A DNA stretch of 64,000 nucleotides from Bacteroides sp. (GTDB taxonomy: Bacteria; Bacteroidota; Bacteroidia; Bacteroidales; Bacteroidaceae), in contig JALCME010000015.1 in NCBI GenBank assembly GCA_022648295.1, forward strand, positions 1 through 64,000, read 5' to 3'. Every line of letters begins with the position of its first letter. The stretch's first letter is position 1. The translations under genes were made by a program, and so were the position numbers. Below, one piece after another: positions 56,521 to 64,000 of this stretch. A model generated the notes under the pieces. The model saw only the letters and a list, made by a program, of their open reading frames with translations, had not been told where the DNA came from and made no database searches.

Positions 56521-59286
56521 TTACTCCTTATCCTTGGTAGGAAGTTTGCCAAAGAACTCTTTATAACACTTAGTGAAGTATGATTGCGAAGTAAAACCTA
56601 CCTCGTAAGCTACCTGAACAACAGTTATTCCAGGCATATGCAGTAATGTCTCTGCCTTTTTCATGCGACCTTCTCGAATCAAATTACTTGGAGTTGTTCC
56701 AAGCAATGCTTTTACTTTACGGTAAAGTTGTACACGACTCATTGTCAATTGCTCTCCTAACCAATCGATAGATAAGTTTGAATCACACAGATGTTCCTCA
56801 AGTAACTTTTTAAATTTTCGTACGAAAACCTCATCCAAATCTTTTATATCATTTGTTTGAACTTTTAAAGAAAGAGTATTTGGTTTGAAACACTTGCGAT
56901 TTTCTATTAAATTGCGCACTCTGGATAGTAATAGTTCAGCAGTGAAAGGTTTTGATATATATGCATCAGCCCCAGATTCATACCCCATCACACGCTGTTC
57001 GTCTAGTGAACATGCTGTAAGTAAGAGTACCGGAATATGACTTGTATAAAGATTATCTTTCACACGACGACAAAAATCTAAGCCATCCATTACAGGCATC
57101 ATTACGTCGCAAATAATAACATCAGGGATAAATTTCTGGGCTGCTTCCAATCCCAACTGACCATCCTGTGAACGAATAACTTTATATTTATCACCCAACA
57201 AATAATTCAGATATTCTCGAATATCTGAATTATCATCAATCACGAGTACCATTTCTTTGGAACCTTCATCTAGTGGAGCAACTTCTGAATCATTATCATT
57301 ATTGCGTATTTCCAGTTCCAATTCATTGATAAGTGAAGCGTCAGCATCAGATACCGCTACAGTTTCAAGATGAATATTTGTTTGCAATGTATTAGCGCTT
57401 AGATTCATTGGTAATGAAACTATAAATGAAGTACCGTGTTGCAGTTCACTCTCAACTTGAATATTTCCTCCATGTAGTTCAATAAATGCTTTTGCAAGAT
57501 TAAGCCCTATACCCGAACCTGTATCATGAGAGTCGACTTTATAAAAACGATCGAATATATTATGAATCTGAGCAGCGGACATCCCTACACCTGTATCACA
57601 CACTTTCAATTGCACTTGTGCCATATCATTTACATTTACTACATCAAGTGCTACATTTATACTTCCACCGCTTGGGGTAAACTTAAACGCATTATATACT
57701 AAATTATAGAATACTCGTTCAACCTTTTCTTCGTCCAAATTCATAGTCAAAGAACTATCTGAATTAATAGAAAGTTGAAATGAAATATGCTTTTCCTCGG
57801 CAAGTGCATAGAATGCCTGACTCCATCCTTGAAGCAAATCGGCAAGATTGTGTTTTGTCAATGAAAGAGACATCTTACCATTCTCATACTTACGAAAATC
57901 AATAATTTGATTTACAAGTCGCATAAGTATACCTACATTCTTCTGAATAATATCATATAGACGAAGTTGTGCACCATCCCAATGTGAATATTCTTTTAAT
58001 TGTGACAAAGGACCAGTTATTAGAGTAAGAGGGGTACGAAAATCATGCGATATATTTGTAAAGAAAACCAACTTAGCCTGAGTAGCCTCTTCGAGTTGCT
58101 GCGTTAGTTCCAGTAATCTATCGCGCTGTTCACGCATTTCATTTTTTTGACTGCTAATCAACTTATTCTGGCGTAAGAGTTGCTCATTAAACTTGTTTCT
58201 AAGCCAATATGCACGATATAGTACAAAGACAAGAATAGATAGCAGAAAAACGATAAACGCTACACCTGCCAAGTATAGTTTACCCCGCGCCACTTGATCA
58301 AAATATTTATCTGCCTGTCTATGCAAACGACCAATCTTCTTGTTTTGATCCATCACTAAGTTCTGCTGCAAACGAGAGCTACGTGCATTATATTGATCTA
58401 TGACATAAGATGAAAGCTCTGTTTCACGTTTAAATGGCTTATGCTGAAGAATGTCCATTGCCACCTGTATGATTCGGTCACCTCCCGACGGATAGACAAA
58501 TGTTGCTGTTTGCTGATGATTTAATACCCGGTCTAATCCCATATCAGAGAAAGGCATACCATCAATACCGACAGTGAGAACTTGTTTTTCTAACCCATAT
58601 AATTTCAGTGCTTCATATGTTGGGCGAAGTCCCAAATCTATTTCAGCAAAAACAGCCTGCATAGGAACTCTATTATTCACAAGTGAATCCACAATATGCT
58701 GAGTATGTTGATCTGTATAGCCTACAAGTACAGAATAAACTCTAATATCTGGATACTTCTTTATTGCCTTTAAAAAGCCTTCGTGACGTTCACGAAAAGG
58801 AGCTGAATTCTGATTATATAGTAACTCTACCACATTACCATGTCCTTCCAACTTACCAGCTAAATAAGTTGCAGCCAATTCACCAATATGCCGATTATTG
58901 GCTCCAACAAAAGCAGTATAACAGTCAGCTTCTATTCTACGATCGAATAACAGTACGGGTATACCTGCATCATAAGCTTTTTTGATAATTGGTACAAGTG
59001 CGTGTAGTGTGTTTGGCGAAATAATAAGCATATCAACTTTCTGATCAATGAAATGCTGTATATCACTTATCTGAACAGAATCATTATCCTTTGCATTGCG
59101 GAATTCCAACTTCACACCATCATAGAATGTCGACTCTACCAGCATCTCTTCATTTTGCATTGAACGCCATTCACCACCTGCACACTGCGAAATTCCTATA
59201 CGAAAAGTGAGCTTATCATCTCGACAAGATGATAGTAACATCACTCCACATAGGAGCATAGTCAAAAAACAAAGCTTATTTTTCAT
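56521..59286 (-). CDS. Hybrid two-component system regulator with LacI/RbsB-type periplasmic sugar-binding domain, histidine kinase, receiver and AraC domains
   Basis: FRIGISQCAGGEWRSMQNEEMLVES...VDMLIISPN...GIPVLLFDRR (periplasmic binding protein); FTNISHDFRTPLTLITGP (HK); LVIDDNSDIREYL...VIICDVMMPVMDG (REC); QVAYEVGFTSQSYFTKCYKEFFGKLP (AraC). Confidence 0.96.
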   Translation of the reverse strand: MKNKLCFLTMLLCGVMLLSSCRDDKLTFRIGISQCAGGEWRSMQNEEMLVESTFYDGVKLEFRNAKDNDSVQISDIQHFIDQKVDMLIISPNTLHALVPIIKKAYDAGIPVLLFDRRIEADCYTAFVGANNRHIGELAATYLAGKLEGHGNVVELLYNQNSAPFRERHEGFLKAIKKYPDIRVYSVLVGYTDQHTQHIVDSLVNNRVPMQAVFAEIDLGLRPTYEALKLYGLEKQVLTVGIDGMPFSDMGLDRVLNHQQTATFVYPSGGDRIIQVAMDILQHKPFKRETELSSYVIDQYNARSSRLQQNLVMDQNKKIGRLHRQADKYFDQVARGKLYLAGVAFIVFLLSILVFVLYRAYWLRNKFNEQLLRQNKLISSQKNEMREQRDRLLELTQQLEEATQAKLVFFTNISHDFRTPLTLITGPLSQLKEYSHWDGAQLRLYDIIQKNVGILMRLVNQIIDFRKYENGKMSLSLTKHNLADLLQGWSQAFYALAEEKHISFQLSINSDSSLTMNLDEEKVERVFYNLVYNAFKFTPSGGSINVALDVVNVNDMAQVQLKVCDTGVGMSAAQIHNIFDRFYKVDSHDTGSGIGLNLAKAFIELHGGNIQVESELQHGTSFIVSLPMNLSANTLQTNIHLETVAVSDADASLINELELEIRNNDNDSEVAPLDEGSKEMVLVIDDNSDIREYLNYLLGDKYKVIRSQDGQLGLEAAQKFIPDVIICDVMMPVMDGLDFCRRVKDNLYTSHIPVLLLTACSLDEQRVMGYESGADAYISKPFTAELLLSRVRNLIENRKCFKPNTLSLKVQTNDIKDLDEVFVRKFKKLLEEHLCDSNLSIDWLGEQLTMSRVQLYRKVKALLGTTPSNLIREGRMKKAETLLHMPGITVVQVAYEVGFTSQSYFTKCYKEFFGKLPTKDKE

Positions 59287-59334
59287 ATTGCGGTAAAGAT
59301 AATATTATATTTGGAAAAAAGTTATAATCCATAA

Positions 59335-59378
59335 AAAGAAAGGAAAGCATGACACGCACACTTTCCTTTCCGTCATCC
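59335..59378 (-). terminator. Terminator of the fructokinase-containing operon
   Basis: Minus strand AAAGGAAAG...CTTTCCTTTCTTTTT. Confidence 0.75.
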
Positions 59379-59427
59379 TATTCTTTTCTTTAAAATCTTT
59401 CTAATACCGAATATCTATAACATCAAC

Positions 59428-60315
59428 TTAATCAAGTTCCTTTAGTAAATAGGCAGGAAGCAATGGCATGGCTCCGTTTTGTGTGCAAACATAAGCCGAG
59501 ACTCTAACTGCCAACTGATGAGCCTGACGAACACTTTTCCCTTTTAGTATAGAGGCTACGAAAGTAGCAGTGAATGAATCACCTGCCCCTACTGTATCTG
59601 CAACCTCAACACAAGGTGTCTCTACAAATGAAATCTCACCTGGCGTAAATACATAGCTTCCGTTAACTCCACAAGTAAGGATAAGCATTTTCAGGTTATA
59701 CTTACCAAGCAAAATCCAACATTTATCCTTAAGGTCTATACCTGGATATCCAAACATACGGCTCACCGTAATAAGCTCTTCATCGTTTATCTTTAAGATA
59801 TTGCACTTACACATAGAATTGTCAAGCAACTCCTGATTATAAAATCCCTGGCGTAAGTTAACATCGAATATCTTGCATTGGTTATCTCCATCGGGCATTG
59901 CATCCAAAAAGCGGTTGATAGTTTCACGACTAACTACACTACGTTGTGCCAATGAACCAAAGCATACTGAACGTGTGTTCCTTGCCAACTCCTCTAATGC
60001 TGAAGTGAAAGGTATATTATCCCAAGCCACATTCTCCTTGATATCGTAACATGGTACACCAACTTGATCCAAAGTTACCTGTACTGTACCTGTTGGATAA
60101 GGCACTGTCTCTATCATTGTCTGCAACTCCTTTTCTTGAAAATTAGTATGTATTTCCTGACCTAACTTATCATCGCCAACGGCACTAACAACACAACTTT
60201 CTAACCCAAACTGACTAACATGGTATGCAAAATTTGCAGGAGCACCACCTATTTTTTTCCCTTCGGGCAACACATCCCAAAGTGCCTCGCCCATACCCAC
60301 CACAATATTTTTCAT
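59428..60315 (-). CDS. PfkB-family fructokinase
   Basis: GMGEALWDVLPEGKKIGGAPANFAYHVSQFG...; DTVGAGDSFTATFVASILKG. Confidence 0.93.
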   Translation of the reverse strand: MKNIVVGMGEALWDVLPEGKKIGGAPANFAYHVSQFGLESCVVSAVGDDKLGQEIHTNFQEKELQTMIETVPYPTGTVQVTLDQVGVPCYDIKENVAWDNIPFTSALEELARNTRSVCFGSLAQRSVVSRETINRFLDAMPDGDNQCKIFDVNLRQGFYNQELLDNSMCKCNILKINDEELITVSRMFGYPGIDLKDKCWILLGKYNLKMLILTCGVNGSYVFTPGEISFVETPCVEVADTVGAGDSFTATFVASILKGKSVRQAHQLAVRVSAYVCTQNGAMPLLPAYLLKELD

Positions 60316-61475
60316 GATTTTTTAATTTTAAGAGTATAAAACAAGAGATAAGCTACACCAATGGTCATAACTACCACAGCACCATTCTGTCCAATGGCAT
60401 CACTTGCCACGCCCATAGCCAAAGGGAAGACTGTACCACCGAATAATCCCATAATCATAAGTCCAGAAACCTCATTCTTCTTGTATGGCTGTGAACCAAG
60501 CGCTTGTGCAAAAATAATAGAAAACACATTACTGTTACCAAATCCTATCATTCCTATACATATATATATTATGGTCTGTGATGCAGATGAAAGAAGACCA
60601 ACCATAGCTAACAACATTACTACTACACTGAATGCAAAAAAAACACGAGATGAAATGCGACGCAATATGAAAGCACCCATAAAACAACCTGCTGTACGAA
60701 ATATAAAATACAAACTTGTGGCAAAACCTGCCTCATTGAGTGTCATGCCCAAACGCTCCATCAAAATCTTTGGAGCAGTAGTGTTGGCACCAACATCAAT
60801 ACCTACATGGCACATAATACCAAGAAAACAAAGCAGGATGAAAGGATTCCCCAGTAAGCGGATACAATCCATAAAACCAGATGACTTATCGGCTTTCTCC
60901 TCCTTTATAGGTGTTAAAGCTAACCATACCACTGCCAACATTCCTATAATGAAATACATAGGGAACAGAATTCTCCAACCCAAGCCAAAGTTTGGCAACA
61001 TATTAGTAGCTCCCCACATTGCAATATATGGTGCCAGAAATGAAGCAATAGCCTTCACAAACTGACCAAAGGTAAGCGCACTTGCCATCTGATTGCCCAG
61101 TATGACATTGCTTAATAATGGATTAAGGGATGTCTGCATCAGTGCATTACCAATACCCAACAGAGAGAATGATACCAACATTGGCAAATAGCCATCAGCA
61201 AAAATAGGAATGAATAACGATACAAGGGTAACAATCAAACTTAATATTACTGTATTTTTCCGTCCTATTCTATTCATTAGCATACCTGTTGGCACCGAGA
61301 AAATGAGGAACCAGAAGAAAACCAAAGACGGAAATAAGTTGGCTTGTGCATCAGTGAGATAAAGATCTGACTTCACATAATTGGATGCAATACCGACCAA
61401 ATCCACAAATCCCATGGAAAAAAAGCAGAACATCACGGGAATGAGTCGCATTACAAAAGAACCTTGTTTACTCAT
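60312..61475 (-). CDS. MFS sugar transporter (FucP-like, probable fructose permease)
   Basis: 12-TM layout; GFVDLVGIASNYVKSDLYLTDAQANLFPSLVFFWFLIFSVPTGMLMNRIGRKNT; overlaps the fructokinase by 4 bp. Confidence 0.88.
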   Translation of the reverse strand: MSKQGSFVMRLIPVMFCFFSMGFVDLVGIASNYVKSDLYLTDAQANLFPSLVFFWFLIFSVPTGMLMNRIGRKNTVILSLIVTLVSLFIPIFADGYLPMLVSFSLLGIGNALMQTSLNPLLSNVILGNQMASALTFGQFVKAIASFLAPYIAMWGATNMLPNFGLGWRILFPMYFIIGMLAVVWLALTPIKEEKADKSSGFMDCIRLLGNPFILLCFLGIMCHVGIDVGANTTAPKILMERLGMTLNEAGFATSLYFIFRTAGCFMGAFILRRISSRVFFAFSVVVMLLAMVGLLSSASQTIIYICIGMIGFGNSNVFSIIFAQALGSQPYKKNEVSGLMIMGLFGGTVFPLAMGVASDAIGQNGAVVVMTIGVAYLLFYTLKIKKS

Positions 61476-61481
61476 AGTAGT

Positions 61482-63173
61482 TTATTTTTCCTTTATTGAT
61501 ATTTTATTATACTTCGATTTAGGAAATACCTGGCTGGTGATACAAACTTCACCATCATTGCCAAACACCTCTACACTCGAGTTGTCTATAAAGATGCGCA
61601 AAGAAGTCAGTTTTTTATGTACAGGAGCTATAACAGGAACTGCAAAATCCTCTGAGAATTCCACCTCTCCACTTTTTGAACGGTCGATGGACAATATCAT
61701 ATTTTTTTCATCATAATTAATACCAAATTTCTCACCCTCAATATTTTTAAGTATTATTTCACAAGAGCCTTTAACTGCGATTTTTTTGTCTAATCCTTTT
61801 CCTGAATACTCTGGAGATGGACGGCTTCCTAAATAAAGAGATGAACTCTTCTTCCCCTTCACTTTATCACCTTCAAAGAGAAATGGTTCACGACAAATTG
61901 TGTTTGCTGCACGATATTGCATTGTTGGCACATTATTGGCATATTGCCAATTAGACATCCATGCTATCATAGTATGACGGTTATCTGGAGCATTCGAGAA
62001 ACTAACAGCTGCATAATGATCTTTCCCGTAATCTTGCCACAAAGATTCACTCTTCAAGATTTTATCATCCAACGGAGTAAATATATGTCCATCAAAATTG
62101 CCAACAAAATATTGAGTGGCACTACCACCTGCAGGACCACCGGGATTGATGTTGCATACCAATACCCAATATTCCTTTCCTTTCCTTGAACCATTTTCAA
62201 CTTTCAGTTTCATCAGGTCCGGACACTCCCAAACACCATCGTGACTGCCATAACCAAGACCAAAACGTGATTCTTCCGACCACTCTTTCAAATCAGCAGA
62301 CGAATAAATACGCATCTCCTGCCCAGCTGATATGATAAGAATCCAACGATGGGTTGGCTCATACCAAAACATATTAGGATCGCGGAAATCAGGTATGTTG
62401 GCTGTAAGAACAGGATTACCATCATACTTTGTAAATGTCATGCCATCATCCAATGAGTAAGCTAAACTTTGTGTCTGATTATCACCAGCCGAAGTATACA
62501 TTGCTATTATAGCATTCTTTCCAAAGCCGGCTGTGTTATCCTTATCAACAACACATGATCCTGAAAAAATTGTACCAAGTGCATCAGGTGTTATTGCAAG
62601 TCCTTTGTTCTCCCATTTAATAAGATCAGTAGAGGTAGCATGCCCCCAATTCATATTTTCCCAATATGAACCATAAGGATTCCATTGAAAATAGAGATGC
62701 CACACGCCATCTTTGTAGAACATACCATTTGGATCATTCATCCATCCATACGATGGAGTATGATGAAATTCTGGACGATATTTTTCACGATTTACGGTAT
62801 TGAAACTATTGGCTTGTTTCATCTCGCTCCAGCAAGACAATTTACCCAACTCGTCAACAGAGTAGTTCTTATTCCAGAAATCAACATCAATAAGAAATTC
62901 CGAACCATCAAGCACAGATAAATCTACCGGCACCACGTAATCCACTTTTTTTACAGCTAGTCTTGCATTAAGATTCTTTACTTCCTTGTTTTTACATAGT
63001 AAACGTATATGGCATTCTTGAGCCTGTTCCTCAATAGGAAGAAGCAGAAACTTACCTGATTTAACCATATGCATAATAACATGATGATCTCCTAAAACCG
63101 AAGGCTCTTGTGCGTTGGCTGTGCACAAGCATACAACCAACGACAATAAAACATATCTAATTCCCCTATTCAT
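61482..63173 (-). CDS. GH32 family fructan hydrolase (levanase/inulinase/sucrase type)
   Basis: RPEFHHTPSYGWMNDPNGMFYKDGVWHLYFQWNP; FRDPNMFW; WECPDL. Confidence 0.97.
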   Translation of the reverse strand: MNRGIRYVLLSLVVCLCTANAQEPSVLGDHHVIMHMVKSGKFLLLPIEEQAQECHIRLLCKNKEVKNLNARLAVKKVDYVVPVDLSVLDGSEFLIDVDFWNKNYSVDELGKLSCWSEMKQANSFNTVNREKYRPEFHHTPSYGWMNDPNGMFYKDGVWHLYFQWNPYGSYWENMNWGHATSTDLIKWENKGLAITPDALGTIFSGSCVVDKDNTAGFGKNAIIAMYTSAGDNQTQSLAYSLDDGMTFTKYDGNPVLTANIPDFRDPNMFWYEPTHRWILIISAGQEMRIYSSADLKEWSEESRFGLGYGSHDGVWECPDLMKLKVENGSRKGKEYWVLVCNINPGGPAGGSATQYFVGNFDGHIFTPLDDKILKSESLWQDYGKDHYAAVSFSNAPDNRHTMIAWMSNWQYANNVPTMQYRAANTICREPFLFEGDKVKGKKSSSLYLGSRPSPEYSGKGLDKKIAVKGSCEIILKNIEGEKFGINYDEKNMILSIDRSKSGEVEFSEDFAVPVIAPVHKKLTSLRIFIDNSSVEVFGNDGEVCITSQVFPKSKYNKISIKEK

Positions 63174-63210
63174 AATATTGAAGCCATCTATTAGTCAAAA
63201 AACATATAGA

Positions 63211-64000
63211 TTAATATTCCTGTACATTGATCTGGCTAACAGTTACATTACCCCCATAGCTATTGATACTCCAGCAGTTTTTCTGGATACCATAGATACG
63301 GTTTGTATAGCAAACATTTCCATTCACATACATCACCATTACTGAATTGTCTGTATAAATATTAATTTTATATGTATTATCAGAAGGACGCGCAAATGGA
63401 TAACCATCTATCCCCTCAACGAACCCCTTACCATCTTCACCTTGTTCTTCAAAGTTAATTTTGCGAGTTGAGTCATTCTCAGGATTAACGACCATACTGT
63501 AATACTTTTTACTATCAGTACCACGTACCAATGAAACACCAAATTTGTCCGTATAGCCCTTAGTAGTCACAGTAAAGGAAATATGACTATGAGTACCCAA
63601 ACGATTATAAAGAATATAAGCATTTTCACCAGTAAGAGTACCACCATCAGCCGTTAGCGAAGCACCATTTGACTCCATCACTTTCAATTCATGAAGTTGA
63701 GTATATTTCTCTTTAATAGCTGGCACTTCACCACAAGAAAGCGTACCATCGGCATGCTGGATGAGCTTGTGACAAACTAAAGCACCCGACCAATTAGGTT
63801 CACCTCCTGCACCTACATTAATATTCTTATCATAAATTGTAGAACCAGTACGATAAGGACACCAACCCCAAATGTAGCGATCGGTACCGTTTGATGCTGT
63901 TTTACCGGCATAGAAAGCACGGGTATCCAACACTCCTTCACGACCATCATTCGGCCATTTAGGTCCTTCATTGAAACACTTCTTCAATTCCTCAAGAGAT
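63211..64000 (-). CDS. GH32-family-related protein, truncated by the window's right edge
   Basis: TRAFYAGKTASNGTDRYIWGWCPYRTG...NWSGALVCHKLIQHADGTLSCGEVP...; C-terminal GH32-like beta-sandwich (KINIYTDNSVMVMYVNGNVCYTNRIYG). Confidence 0.75.
   Translation of the reverse strand, partial: SLEELKKCFNEGPKWPNDGREGVLDTRAFYAGKTASNGTDRYIWGWCPYRTGSTIYDKNINVGAGGEPNWSGALVCHKLIQHADGTLSCGEVPAIKEKYTQLHELKVMESNGASLTADGGTLTGENAYILYNRLGTHSHISFTVTTKGYTDKFGVSLVRGTDSKKYYSMVVNPENDSTRKINFEEQGEDGKGFVEGIDGYPFARPSDNTYKINIYTDNSVMVMYVNGNVCYTNRIYGIQKNCWSINSYGGNVTVSQINVQEY

Noticed and set aside
60361-61065. 234-aa plus-strand ORF opposite the MFS sugar transporter
   Set aside because: Antisense shadow of a strongly supported membrane protein gene.
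1-64000. CRISPR arrays, tRNA and rRNA genes, complete IS elements or prophage
   Set aside because: Scanned by eye; no regularly spaced repeats, tRNA-like cloverleaf or intact transposase/phage structural genes were seen. A proper tRNAscan/CRISPR search was not possible.

Overview
This 64 kb window looks like a Bacteroides/Phocaeicola-type chromosome: SusC/SusD pairs, TTTG-N19..21-TAnnTTTG promoters, and an ECF-sigma/FecR regulator. Left to right it contains: (1) a SusC/SusD/lipoprotein trio (0.3-6.3 kb); (2) a transglutaminase-like gene and a PhoB/PhoR-type two-component pair; (3) a cobalamin riboswitch with its own promoter but no recognisable downstream target gene; (4) a GC-rich block (11.9-28.7 kb) carrying an 11-gene fimbrillin/type V pilus-like operon. 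This operon lies next to a tyrosine recombinase and a promoter segment flanked by 28-bp perfect inverted repeats, so it appears phase-variable and is captured in the OFF orientation; (5) an HxlR/oxidoreductase/DoxX cassette; (6) an ECF-sigma/anti-sigma-controlled PUL with GH2, GH125, GH92, GH3, GH29, GH20 and GH35, whose gene content suggests N-glycans, possibly plant complex N-glycans. An intrinsic terminator on the opposite strand of its susC leader suggests an antisense sRNA; (7) an MFS transporter and a small Cys-containing protein; (8) part of a fructan utilisation locus (hybrid two-component sensor, fructokinase, sugar transporter, GH32 genes) cut by the right edge. The strongest items for follow-up are the invertible promoter, an 11-bp G/C tract inside a fimbrillin gene, a 41-aa single-TM ORF missing from the ORF track, the antisense terminator at the PUL susC, and the orphan riboswitch. 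All family names come from reading the translations; no database search was run.
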